DNA from: Hoyosella subflava DQS3-9A1
GTDB taxonomy: Bacteria > Actinomycetota > Actinomycetes > Mycobacteriales > Mycobacteriaceae
Direction of reading: 5' to 3'
Length of the DNA stretch: 64,000 bases
NCBI RefSeq assembly: GCF_000214175.1
Contig: NC_015561.1
Coordinates: forward strand, 1 to 64,000
The notes beneath the pieces are model-generated. The model had not been told where the DNA came from and made no database searches. It was given only the letters and a program-made list of their open reading frames with translations. Shown here one piece after another: positions 34,340 through 42,656 of this stretch. Position 1 is the stretch's first letter, and each line of letters starts with the position of its first letter. The position numbers were made by a program, and so were the translations under genes.

Positions 34340-34819
34340 ATGAGTGAGAAGCGCGCCGTTGAGCGCCGTGCCCGTGAGGTGCTGGCACGGCTGCGGATGC
34401 CGGAGCCGTGGAGTATCGACGCGCTGATCGGGGAGGTCAGCGCTGTCATGGGCTTCGAAATTCAGGTACAGACGGTGCCGCCTGAGGCGCTCGAGGATTC
34501 GCCATGCGGCATGACGCTCGTTTGCCCCGGCCAGGCCGTACTCGTTGTCGCGGAGGGCAGCCCGCGGTGGCATACCGAGCTGGTCATTTGTCACGAGCTC
34601 GCACATATGCTGCTGGAGCATCAGTCAGGGGAGAAGCCGCCACGCGAGTTGCTGCAAGCGTGGTTTCCGTCGTTTGACCCCGACGATGTTCAGATGATGT
34701 TTGGCCGCACTACATTCGATACGCGTGAGGAACAGGAAGCGGAGCTGCTCGCGACCTTGATCGTTGATCAGGGGACGGCGAAGAAGTCAGCCCGCATGCT
34801 CGGGACGTTTCTGGGGTGA
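34340..34819 (+). CDS. ImmA/IrrE-type metallopeptidase
   Basis: 159 residues with the zinc motif HELAHMLLEH at 85-94. The fold begins with a helical RREVL-type segment and ends with the helical EEQEAELLATLIV typical of the family. ImmA/IrrE proteases cleave XRE-type repressors in response to signals. It lies 3 bp before a DUF6545-like membrane protein and across from three XRE genes, a common grouping in Mycobacteriales. Confidence 0.88.
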   Translation: MSEKRAVERRAREVLARLRMPEPWSIDALIGEVSAVMGFEIQVQTVPPEALEDSPCGMTLVCPGQAVLVVAEGSPRWHTELVICHELAHMLLEHQSGEKPPRELLQAWFPSFDPDDVQMMFGRTTFDTREEQEAELLATLIVDQGTAKKSARMLGTFLG

Positions 34820-34822
34820 GCC

Positions 34823-35902
34823 ATGATTAACACCGTTCCGGCTCTTCCGCACCTGCTGATCGTGCTGTTTGTGTGGAGCATTGTGATCGCTCGGTTCATT
34901 TACTTGCCGCGCTCGCTCGATAACAGCCGGCTCACGGCGGCCCTGGCGTTCGGCGGGGCCGCTCTAGTGCTCAAGGACCCCATAGTGGGACCAGTTGTGG
35001 CTCATCTGCTCGGTTCGGTGAATCTGCGTGTGCTGGTGCATGTCATGGTCATGCTGTCAGTTACTGCACTGTCTGGCCTGCACAATGCCTGGCGCATCAA
35101 TCCGGGCCGCCGGAGGATGACTGCGAGGTATGGGCTGGTTCTGGGCTTTGGGGTGGTGATGTTCCTGCTGGCGTCTCCAGCTAGGGAAGCGGACATCACA
35201 GTAGAGTCGCTCGCTGACTGGCGTTCCGTCATGTACTTCGCTCTGTTTGCGTTTCCAGTCAGCGCGGGCCTGTTCAGTGTGAGCGCGGCCTATTTCACGT
35301 CCCTGCTGCAGCGCGGCCGCCGTTGCGGCAATGGCACGGTCCTCGGGGTAATCATCGTCCTGGTTCTGATGTTCATCGATGCCGCGACGATGCTGCTGGC
35401 TGCCGGCATGAAGGCACTCGGCTCCGGCGCGGGAGTGGTATCCGCGAAGGAATCCACAAACACCTGGGTTTTCGCCGTGCTGCTAGCTGCTGCCGCGGCC
35501 GTGTGTGCACGTGCCCTGATCACGCATGCTAGAGGCCGCCGGGTCGATGGTGTCGCCACATTGTGGTCGGTCGTGACCACTGAAATGCCGGAAGTGATCC
35601 TCACATCAGGCAGCGCGCTGTCCTCGCGACAGAGTCGCCTGAGAATGGCAACAGAAATCTACGACGGGCTGCGCGCCCTGGGCGCTACGGAAGCACCGTC
35701 GTCAGAGCACTCTGTCTCCTCTAGCGAGGTTGCGCGCAGGGTGCTGGGGTGCTTGACTCCGGCCGCTCAATCCCCCCGTGAGGAATTTCTTGTACCCCGG
35801 TGCGACACAGCAGATGAGTGGCTGGTTTTTGTGGATTCAGTGGGGCAGGAGCTAGCGCTGATCCTTCCCCAGAATCTGGTTGAGCAGACGCCGCGTGGCT
35901 GA
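34823..35902 (+). CDS. DUF6545 / MAB_1171c-like membrane protein
   Basis: 359 residues with about seven membrane segments in the first 240 (near 8-25, 37-55, 68-85, 105-120, 138-160, 175-197 and 213-230), then a soluble C-terminus containing LWSVVTTEMPEVIL and RLRMATEIYDGLRAL, the characteristic tail of this family. These proteins occur next to ImmA/IrrE proteases and XRE regulators. The role is unknown; annotations as a transporter rest only on the membrane segments. The 3' end overlaps the convergent gene at 35852 by about 50 bp. Confidence 0.8.
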   Translation: MINTVPALPHLLIVLFVWSIVIARFIYLPRSLDNSRLTAALAFGGAALVLKDPIVGPVVAHLLGSVNLRVLVHVMVMLSVTALSGLHNAWRINPGRRRMTARYGLVLGFGVVMFLLASPAREADITVESLADWRSVMYFALFAFPVSAGLFSVSAAYFTSLLQRGRRCGNGTVLGVIIVLVLMFIDAATMLLAAGMKALGSGAGVVSAKESTNTWVFAVLLAAAAAVCARALITHARGRRVDGVATLWSVVTTEMPEVILTSGSALSSRQSRLRMATEIYDGLRALGATEAPSSEHSVSSSEVARRVLGCLTPAAQSPREEFLVPRCDTADEWLVFVDSVGQELALILPQNLVEQTPRG

Positions 35903-36241
35903 GGTTGGGGCACCGCGCAGGTAGAGCTGGGTGACGCCGCCTTTCTTCATCCTGATCAGTAGACTCGCCTCGGCATGAATCGTGCTGTAGACGGCCGGGT
36001 CATTACTGGTCAGATACTCCGGCTGTGCGCGGAAATGCGCCGCCAGCGCGGCGAGCACATCGCCGGAAAGCGCACCTTCACCAGTGGTGGCGTCTTCCAG
36101 CTCCCGCGCGGTGACAGATAGTCCTGCCGACGTCAGCGCGGCAGCGACATCGGCAAGTCCGGTCGCAACGTGATCCACGCCCTCCCACAGCCGGAAGAGC
36201 GTCTTAATCCTTTCTGCTGTGGATAGCTCCGGGTACGTCAC
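35852..36241 (-). CDS. XRE-like regulatory protein
   Basis: 129 residues. The central part TSAGLSVTARELEDATTG, then LAALAAHFRAQPEYLTSND, fits a divergent XRE helix-turn-helix in which the PEYL motif ends the domain, as in EspR-like actinobacterial regulators. The C-terminus is SLLIRMKKGGVTQLYLRG. It overlaps the upstream XRE gene by 4 bp and the convergent DUF6545 gene by 51 bp. Confidence 0.7.
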   Translation of the reverse strand: MTYPELSTAERIKTLFRLWEGVDHVATGLADVAAALTSAGLSVTARELEDATTGEGALSGDVLAALAAHFRAQPEYLTSNDPAVYSTIHAEASLLIRMKKGGVTQLYLRGAPTSATRRLLNQILGKDQR

Positions 36242-36885
36242 TGTGTCGTCGCTGCCTTCCAGCGTGCGTGAAAACGCTGCTTGGTCTCCTCGTCAGGCTC
36301 GAACATACCCACGAGCCAGCGCCTGTATTGCCGCTCCCCGATGTCTTCGGTGCTCTCGCTGGTTCTGAGGAGCTGCTCGAAGACCGGCACGAGCGGATTG
36401 AGGTCAGCGGCACCGTCCCGACGGTTTCTTTCAAGGAGATGCGTGAGGTACGCCCCGTAGATGGGATGCAGGATGACGGCGAGGTCGCGTTGGGCGGCGC
36501 GCAACCGGTGTCGTAGCTCGGACAGAGTGGTGCTGGTGTCTTCAGCGAGCTGACCGATGCGGTCGGCCACGCCAATCAAGTCCGTAACAACCGTGATCGG
36601 AACGGTGGTGGAGCCTCGTCCGGGAATCCACGGTTGCTGTTCTGACAGGTTAGGCTCTGTCCCGTCCTCGACGACCGCGTTCGCTGACCCCGGCGTCCAG
36701 CCGAGCGCCCGGTCAAGCTTCGCGAGCGTCACAGGACCGGGCAGGGGCACCTCAGCGTGCTCGATCCTGACAAGAGTCGGCCCGGACGGTCCGCCCCTCC
36801 CATGGAGCTGAGACTGACTGAGCCCCAGTTCTTTCCGCCGCTCCCGCACCGCGCGGGCCAGACGATCCGCAGCATCCTCATCCAT
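36238..36885 (-). CDS. XRE-family transcriptional regulator
   Basis: 215 residues from the ATG at 36885, preceded by TTGGAG. The N-terminal helix-turn-helix spans about 5-65 (RLARAVRERRKELGLSQSQL, then SGPTLVRIEHAEVPLPGP). The remaining 150 residues are helical (VTDLIGVADRIGQLAEDTST, LSELRHRLRAAQRDL) and probably carry the effector or oligomerisation domain. It forms an operon with the next gene through a 4-bp overlap. Confidence 0.82.
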   Translation of the reverse strand: MDEDAADRLARAVRERRKELGLSQSQLHGRGGPSGPTLVRIEHAEVPLPGPVTLAKLDRALGWTPGSANAVVEDGTEPNLSEQQPWIPGRGSTTVPITVVTDLIGVADRIGQLAEDTSTTLSELRHRLRAAQRDLAVILHPIYGAYLTHLLERNRRDGAADLNPLVPVFEQLLRTSESTEDIGERQYRRWLVGMFEPDEETKQRFHARWKAATTQ

Positions 36886-37044
36886 GGCGCTCCAAGAGAA
36901 ATTTAAGGGCACATTGCTAAACTCTAACGGTAACCGACGAAGGAAAACACGGCATTACCTGGAAAGTCATACATGTCGCGCGGTCCGCGCAGGAACGTCT
37001 GTGTTGCAACTTGACCGCCAACTGCTTAAATTTATCGCATGCAC

Positions 37045-37539
37045 TCAGGGTGGGGTACCAGGCGGGCGGGTGCGCACAGCTTCGTGCGCGGCGATGACCG
37101 CCTCGACGGGGAAGTCGAGCACGCCGGCAAGGCGCTGCGCGACTTCAGGGGGCAGGCGCTTCTGGCCTCGTTCCAGTTCGGCGAGCGATCCGGTAGAAAT
37201 GCCGATGCGCGCCGCGAGAGCGGGCTGAGTAAGCCCGCGCAGGATGCGCAGGTCACCAAGGAATCGCTCCTCAGGGGAGATGTCGACGAAATATTCGATC
37301 GGCTTATTCAGGACGCGGGCAACACGCGCCAGGAGGTCGACCTGCGGCGAGCGTTCACCGTTCTCCCACCGTCCAACGATCAGCCCGGCGCTCAAATCCG
37401 CCATGCGCGCAAGGTCCTGCTGCGATATCCCGCACGCTTCGCGCATCTCGCGGAGTCGCTCACCCCGGAAGCCCCGCATGACACGCCTGCTCACAGTTTG
37501 TCTTCTCCCGCGTAGTTGGTCACGGTCACGGGGATTCAT
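37045..37539 (-). CDS. double-HTH XRE regulator
   Basis: 164 residues with two XRE helix-turn-helix domains in tandem. The first is LREMREACGISQQDLARMAD with IVGRWENGERSP. The second is LRILRGLTQPALAARIGIS with SLAELERGQKRLPPE. Two HTH units in one chain would let it act as a pseudo-dimer. It is separated from the other XRE genes by about 160 bp and lies directly before the structured leader of the transfer operon. It could control transfer gene expression (inference). Confidence 0.82.
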   Translation of the reverse strand: MNPRDRDQLRGRRQTVSRRVMRGFRGERLREMREACGISQQDLARMADLSAGLIVGRWENGERSPQVDLLARVARVLNKPIEYFVDISPEERFLGDLRILRGLTQPALAARIGISTGSLAELERGQKRLPPEVAQRLAGVLDFPVEAVIAAHEAVRTRPPGTPP

Positions 37540-37637
37540 CGTCTTTCACGTCCTAGCGGTAAGTCACTGTGGTAAGGAATAGTGGTAGTGTACTAATAGC
37601 TGAAATATCGGTAGAGACGGCGAGAAATAAAACCTCA

Positions 37638-37767
37638 CCGTCAGCAGATCAAGTTTGGCGACATGGCTGCTGACGGGAGGCCCTAAGTCCCCGCATCGGG
37701 TGATTACCACCCAGAGCGGACCCACAGTCCGATAGCGGGGGCACTTTCGATTGTAGGTGCCCCCGCT
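37638..37767 (+). promoter_or_regulatory. structured RNA leader of the transfer operon
   Basis: Three parts can be folded by eye. CCGTCAGCAG pairs with CTGCTGACGG (37638-37676). ATCGG and CCGAT can close a domain containing the hairpins GGGTG/CACCC and GGAC/GTCC (37695-37733). AGCGGGGGCAC pairs with GTGCCCCCGCT (37734-37767), a terminator-like 11-bp stem. It lies between the XRE genes and the cutinase ATG at 37952. It resembles a riboswitch or attenuator, but I cannot match it to a known class. Confidence 0.5.
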
Positions 37768-37951
37768 GTCTGCAGGAACGCAGCAGCAAAGGAGGGCACT
37801 GATCGTGATCTCAGCGTGCTGGACGCTGGATCTCTGCATCTCCCTATTCGTCTCGGCTCACCCGCCGCAATTCCCATTTCGCGAGCCGGAAAAGACACCA
37901 AACAGAACGCGTCATGGCGATCCGGGCGCAGGAGCAGGAGAAGGATCGGAA

Positions 37952-39571
37952 ATGTCCCTTTTTCGCCAGCTGAGTGCTGCAGCGGCCGCTGCTATCGCGA
38001 CTGCAGCGGTTACTGCCGCTCCTGCGCATGCGTCTGCTGATTGGCGTGACCAGCTCGTAGACAGCTGCCCTGGCCTGTATGTCCTTGCGATGCAGGGGAC
38101 GGGGCAATCGTCACCGAGTGCCCCCGTAAAGACAGATACCGGGGCATTGAGTGAGGTTCTGTCCCCATTTCTGGACCGGGCGCGCCGGGCAGGGGTGCAG
38201 GTTGACCGCGCTTACGTGCCGTATCCGGCTGGATTCGGCGGCATGGTTCCTGGCGGCCCCGAACCGTACATCGACTCGGTAGCCAAGGGTGTCGATAATC
38301 TGGAGTCCGCGGCGGAACGCGTTCTTGCTGACTGCCCGGGCACCAGAATTGCCGCGATCGGCTATTCGCAGGGCGGTCACGTAGCATCGAGGTTCCTCTC
38401 CGAAATCGGAAGCGGCGCAAGCTCGATCCCTGCCTCAGCAGTCGCCGCCGGAGCGGTGTTCGGCTCACCGACTCGCGGTGCGGGAGCGGGGCCATTCCCT
38501 GGCACGCAGTCGGCGTCGCCAGCCCCTGTGCCCGGCACGGGGGGAGAAGCTGTCCGGTCCCTGCCCGAGCCGTCCTACATCGCGCCGGAGGGCGCCGGAA
38601 TTGGTCCGGAAGAAGATATCGCCGCCGATTACGGGCTGCTCACTGGGCGTGTGGCGGAGTTCTGCACACCTGGAGACCTAGCGTGTGACGCCCCGGTCAA
38701 AGCTCCGATCGCACGGGCGGTCGTGCAGGTTGCGGGGCAAACCGCTATCGGCGGTGACCCGATCGTTGCTCTGGAAACTATCGGCCGATCCCTTTCCAGC
38801 TCAGCGTTCACCGTGGCGGTCGACACGATCAACGAAGACATCCAGGTTCCCGGAAATGCGCTGGAGAACTTGTCAATTGAGCCGACGAAGTCCATCTCAG
38901 AGCGAGTCGCAGCAGCCACCGCACCCAACGCCAGCATTCCGGCCCCTGACGAAGCACTCGCGGCGCTGACAAAGGTGGGCCTTGTCGCCGCGAATGCGGT
39001 GATCTCGGTGGCGCAGAAGGTCATTACTCCTGAAACGATCGCGCAGATTGCTGCAGTCGGATTAGCGCACCCGCCAGCAGCTTTCGCGGTTCTGGCCGCG
39101 AAAGTCGGAGAAGCGGCAGTTGAGGTGATTCCTCCAGCGACCGTATCCCGCGTCGTGCAGCAGACATTCGACATTGTCTCAGCGGAACTCGAGGAAAATG
39201 AAGATCTGTTCGACTTGCAGGCGCTATCGACTTACGCCCGCAACCCAGCAGCGCATGGCTCGTACGGGTCTGTACCGATCACCGCGGGGGGCTGGTCCCC
39301 AACGAAGTTCGTCGCTGAGTGGCTGACAGCGGCAGCTTCGGATATCGAGGCGCGAACCGGTACGAAGCCTTCTGAGACGACCGCTCCAGCGACACCATCA
39401 CCTCAACCGTCGACGACATCCCACTCATCGACTGCGCCTTCGCCAACAACGATTGTTTCTCCTTCGGAAACCGAAGCGTCGTCATCAGGGGTGGTACCGG
39501 CACCACAGCCCGGGCGACTGCCGATCGACTCCGTCACAACACGTGAGCCAGGGGAGGCCGGGCAGTCGTGA
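37952..39571 (+). CDS. exported cutinase-family hydrolase
   Basis: 539 residues from the ATG at 37952 (AGAAGGA upstream). A signal peptide ends near APAHASA. The cutinase nucleophile elbow is GYSQGG at 137-142 with Ser139. The catalytic-Asp region is EFCTPGDLACD. A candidate His lies in NPAAHGSYGS, over 150 residues further on, so the domain carries an insertion. A Pro/Ser/Thr-rich tail (last 75 residues) follows. Cutinase-like proteins of mycolate bacteria act on lipid esters in the envelope. At the head of the transfer operon it may help the conjugation machine cross the mycomembrane. The next frame overlaps its stop. Confidence 0.85.
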   Translation: MSLFRQLSAAAAAAIATAAVTAAPAHASADWRDQLVDSCPGLYVLAMQGTGQSSPSAPVKTDTGALSEVLSPFLDRARRAGVQVDRAYVPYPAGFGGMVPGGPEPYIDSVAKGVDNLESAAERVLADCPGTRIAAIGYSQGGHVASRFLSEIGSGASSIPASAVAAGAVFGSPTRGAGAGPFPGTQSASPAPVPGTGGEAVRSLPEPSYIAPEGAGIGPEEDIAADYGLLTGRVAEFCTPGDLACDAPVKAPIARAVVQVAGQTAIGGDPIVALETIGRSLSSSAFTVAVDTINEDIQVPGNALENLSIEPTKSISERVAAATAPNASIPAPDEALAALTKVGLVAANAVISVAQKVITPETIAQIAAVGLAHPPAAFAVLAAKVGEAAVEVIPPATVSRVVQQTFDIVSAELEENEDLFDLQALSTYARNPAAHGSYGSVPITAGGWSPTKFVAEWLTAAASDIEARTGTKPSETTAPATPSPQPSTTSHSSTAPSPTTIVSPSETEASSSGVVPAPQPGRLPIDSVTTREPGEAGQS

Positions 39572-39856
39572 GGATATCGCTGGAAGAGATTCGGGACCAG
39601 CTTGCCGCAGCGCCAGGCTTTGACCCGGCGTGGATTACGAGGAGACGGCGTGTGCGTATCTGCAGCTGCACGGCGACCGGCGTCCGGCGACCGGCGTCCG
39701 CACGAGATCAACCAGGAATTGATCCACGACCTGGTTGCCGCGTTCGGGGGAACACGGATTCCCGAACACGCACACGTACCGAGCCGATCGCTGTTCCTGA
39801 GCAGCCCGGCGGGACCTGTTTCAGCATCACGGAGAGGAAATCGAGGAAGTCAATGA
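39568..39856 (+). pseudogene. frameshifted small gene in the transfer operon
   Basis: Coding segments continue through three frames: SLEEIRDQLAAAPGFDPAW, then DYEETACAYLQLHGDRRP, then HEINQELIHDLVAAFGGT and onward to a stop overlapping the next ATG. The second shift coincides with a 14-bp tandem duplication at 39672-39699; removing one unit restores RRPHEINQEL. The first is near 39632 and looks like a one-base change. The intact protein would be about 90 residues, with no recognised family. Either it is dead or the reported sequence has errors. Confidence 0.6.
39672..39699. repeat. 14-bp tandem duplication
   Basis: GGCGACCGGCGTCC is present twice head-to-tail inside the small gene at 39568-39856. 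It shifts the frame. Confidence 0.85.
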
Positions 39857-41004
39857 AACATTTGGGAAGACGAGTGACCGCAACGTCTCTCGTGGCACTC
39901 GTGGCAACCGGGTCGTTGGGTGCAGCTATCGCCGCAGCGAATCCACTTGAACGGCAGGGCGGGGTGACGGATGCGCCGTCACAGGCACCTTCCGGTCAGG
40001 GAGGAACAGCTCCCGCGCCCGCCCCTGCACCAGCACCAGCTCCGCAGCGTCAGGTGTGGGTCGAGGTGCCGCAGCAGACACAGCGCTACGAGAACGTGCA
40101 GTGGCGGCAGTACGACGCACCAGCGCACACCGCACCTGCTCCGGCACCGGCACCGGCACCGGCACCGGACAGCATTCCTGTTGAGGAATCCGTTCCGGCT
40201 CCTGCGCCCGCTCCTCAAAGCAGCGGCGTGATCGCTCCGATCGCAGCACCGGAAGGGCGTCTGCGGATCGGTGATTTCATCACCGACAAGCCTGAGTGGA
40301 TGTCGGATGACGACTTGGAGAAGACAAACAACCAAAGCGCCTTCATCGAGGCGGATATCGCGAACGCGTGGGTAGACGCTGGCCTGGGTGACATCGACCG
40401 CGCAGACCGGGTTGCTGCCGCGACGATGGCTGGCGGCGCGACCGGCGCTTTGGTCACGGGTGGCGCGGGCGCCCTGATTGGCGGTGCGGCTGGCGCGGGG
40501 ATCGGCACACCGATCGGCGCAGCTGGAGGCAGCGTCGTCGTGCCGGGTGTGGGCACTGTGGCTGGAGGCACTGCCGGTGCGGTAACCGGCGGCGCGATCG
40601 GTGCGGCAGCTGTTGGCATTCCTGCCGCGGTCGCGGGTGGTGCGGCTGGCGCCTTCGCCGGAGCTGCGTTTGGGGCGGGTGACACCCTGCCGGATGAGGA
40701 AGCGCGCGAGCTATTCCCCGAACCCGAACCGATTTACATCCCCGGCGCTGAGAACATTCCGGGCCTGGAACAGTTCGCTGCGCCGGAGGTGGCGACTGAT
40801 CCTGAACCGGCTGCTGAGGGAACTGCAGAGCCTTCCCCGGCCGCTGAGGCCGCGAACGCACCGGAACCGGAGGCAAACGTGTTCGAGGAACCGGCACCGT
40901 TTACTGACGTGCTTCCCACGGTTCCCGTGGTCGATCTGGTCTCCGAAGCGGAGGCCGCGATCGCTGACTTCGAGTCCAGCCTGGCGGGATTCTTCGGCGA
41001 GTAA
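39853..41004 (+). CDS. exported glycine-zipper protein of the transfer operon
   Basis: 383 residues. GAGGAAG precedes the ATG and a signal peptide ends near AIAAAN. Residues about 35-120 are Pro-Ala repeats (PAPAPAPAPA, twice), likely an extended wall-spanning arm. Residues about 190-275 are a long Gly/Ala run with GxxxG spacing, the glycine-zipper type that can form membrane helices or pores. The tail is acidic and Pro/Glu-rich. No named family is recognised. Together with the cutinase it may form part of an envelope channel (inference). Confidence 0.75.
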   Translation: MKHLGRRVTATSLVALVATGSLGAAIAAANPLERQGGVTDAPSQAPSGQGGTAPAPAPAPAPAPQRQVWVEVPQQTQRYENVQWRQYDAPAHTAPAPAPAPAPAPDSIPVEESVPAPAPAPQSSGVIAPIAAPEGRLRIGDFITDKPEWMSDDDLEKTNNQSAFIEADIANAWVDAGLGDIDRADRVAAATMAGGATGALVTGGAGALIGGAAGAGIGTPIGAAGGSVVVPGVGTVAGGTAGAVTGGAIGAAAVGIPAAVAGGAAGAFAGAAFGAGDTLPDEEARELFPEPEPIYIPGAENIPGLEQFAAPEVATDPEPAAEGTAEPSPAAEAANAPEPEANVFEEPAPFTDVLPTVPVVDLVSEAEAAIADFESSLAGFFGE

Positions 41005-41059
41005 GAGCAGCAGGGCAGGGCACTGCGTGTGTCCTGCCCTCCTATTCATGGAGTGAAGA

Positions 41060-41890
41060 TTGTCCACGGACTTTTCAGACGGCGGGAACGACCTTTTCCC
41101 CGATCTTGCAGAGGATTACAGCGATGATCCGCTCTCCGAGATGGCCGGGGCGGGGTCAGATACCGATTCTGGCCTCGGTGCCGGGTTCGACCTTGATGCC
41201 GAGTTCGGCACTGTGCGCCTCGGGGCTGGCACTGGGCAGATACCTGCCTGGGTGCGGGCACATATCCCCAGCGAAAACCTGATCGATGCTCTCGCTGAGC
41301 AGCAGCAGTCGGCTAATCCGACACGCAAGACGCTCATGCTGGGCGCGGCGGGGGCGGCGGCAGTGGTGCTGGGTGTCGCGGGTTTAGTGACGGTGCTCGG
41401 TGGTGGCGGTGATGAGCCTGCCGATATCACCGCGGACGCGGCATCGACGACAGCGGTTTCGTCCCCGGAGGTGTCCGCTGAACCCGAACCAGCACCGGAG
41501 CCAGAGGAAGAGTTCACTCCGTGGTGTGCGCCGGAGACGACCGAGTACAGCCTGGTGTCGAACGGCCCGGGCGATCCACGGACACCTGTGGGCGTCATCC
41601 TGGCGTTTCAGTATGCCTATTACACGGATCGTGATGCGGCGCGTGCAGCATCACTGATGAACCCGGAACGGTCGGTCGAACAGCTGCAAGCCGGGATTGG
41701 TGAGGTGCCGCGCGGCACTGACCACTGCGTCACGGTGAGCACGACGGATCGTCCACAGGTCTTCGAGGTGAAGATGCACCTTCGTGCACCCTCCGATGAT
41801 GAGGGCAGGTTCACTCAGCGCGTCGTGGTAGTGCCTGCTGGCGAGGAGTACCGGATCGCCTCGGTTGAGGAGGTGATCGGCGGTGCCTGA
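41060..41890 (+). CDS. single-pass VirB8-like transfer protein
   Basis: 276 residues starting at a TTG (GGAG 6 bases upstream). An acidic cytoplasmic N-terminus is followed by a membrane helix at about 95-115 (LGAAGAAAVVLGVAGLVTVL), a Pro/Glu linker, and an outside domain with PRTPVGVILAFQYAYYTDRD and RVVVVPAGEEYRIASVEEV. Topology and domain size fit a VirB8-type scaffold. The TPxGxxxA motif is shared with the proteins at 44105 and 44722. The stop overlaps the next start by 8 bp. Confidence 0.7.
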   Translation: MSTDFSDGGNDLFPDLAEDYSDDPLSEMAGAGSDTDSGLGAGFDLDAEFGTVRLGAGTGQIPAWVRAHIPSENLIDALAEQQQSANPTRKTLMLGAAGAAAVVLGVAGLVTVLGGGGDEPADITADAASTTAVSSPEVSAEPEPAPEPEEEFTPWCAPETTEYSLVSNGPGDPRTPVGVILAFQYAYYTDRDAARAASLMNPERSVEQLQAGIGEVPRGTDHCVTVSTTDRPQVFEVKMHLRAPSDDEGRFTQRVVVVPAGEEYRIASVEEVIGGA

Positions 41891-42656
41891 GAAGTCACGG
41901 ATCGTCACGCTTATGCGGTCACCGGAGATCAGTAATCCTGCCGCGCTGAGCGCGGTCATCGTCGCGGGCTCTGGTGGCGCCGCATCGACGACAACGGCGT
42001 TCGGGTTATCGACTGCTCTGCGGCTGGGCACCGGATGCGAGGTGTCTGTGGTCGATACCACCTCAGACGGCGGGAATCTTCTCGCCCGCACGGCAGCTGG
42101 GACCGTTGCACAATCGCAGCGGCTGCGCCAGTTCGAGGACACCATGGCCGTCACCTCTGCAGGCGCGGTGGTCTTCGGCGCGGGCGAGGAGGGGTCTCTC
42201 GGTGATCCAGCGCTGATTGACGAACTCCTCGCCGCGAGGGGCAGCGCCCGTGTCTATGACGCGGGGAGCGCGTTTCGCTCACCCCGGTTAACACGACTGA
42301 TTGATTCAGGTCCACCACTGGTCGTGACCGCGCCCGCCCGCGCGGAACCGCTTGCGCGGCTTCGGGCCGCGTTGAAGTGGCTGGCCGCGACCTACGGGCA
42401 GGACTTCCTTAGTGAAACCGTCGTTGTGCTTTCACACCAGGCACCGAAACCGATGGTCGATGTCAGCGGTGTGCGCGAAGCACTCGAGTCACGCACAGCT
42501 GGTGTGGTCGAAATCCCGTTCGACCCTGTTCTGGCCAGGCCGGGAGTGCTCGACCATACCCGGATCAGCCGCGCCACGTTCGAGGCATGGACTGACGTGC
42601 TCGACATCATCGGCCGCTTTGCCCCCGTTTCTGAGGAAAAGGAGAACCTCGCATGA
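41883..42656 (+). CDS. MinD/ParA-like protein with degenerate P-loop
   Basis: 257 residues with the fold order of MinD proteins: SAVIVAGSGGAASTTTAFGL at the P-loop, VSVVDTTSDGGNLLART at the A' position, and SETVVVLSHQAPKP later. The Walker A lysine is missing (GGAAST instead of GGxGKT), so ATP hydrolysis is doubtful. Genes of this type accompany actinobacterial secretion and conjugation clusters. It overlaps the next MinD-like gene by 4 bp. Confidence 0.7.
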   Translation: MPEKSRIVTLMRSPEISNPAALSAVIVAGSGGAASTTTAFGLSTALRLGTGCEVSVVDTTSDGGNLLARTAAGTVAQSQRLRQFEDTMAVTSAGAVVFGAGEEGSLGDPALIDELLAARGSARVYDAGSAFRSPRLTRLIDSGPPLVVTAPARAEPLARLRAALKWLAATYGQDFLSETVVVLSHQAPKPMVDVSGVREALESRTAGVVEIPFDPVLARPGVLDHTRISRATFEAWTDVLDIIGRFAPVSEEKENLA

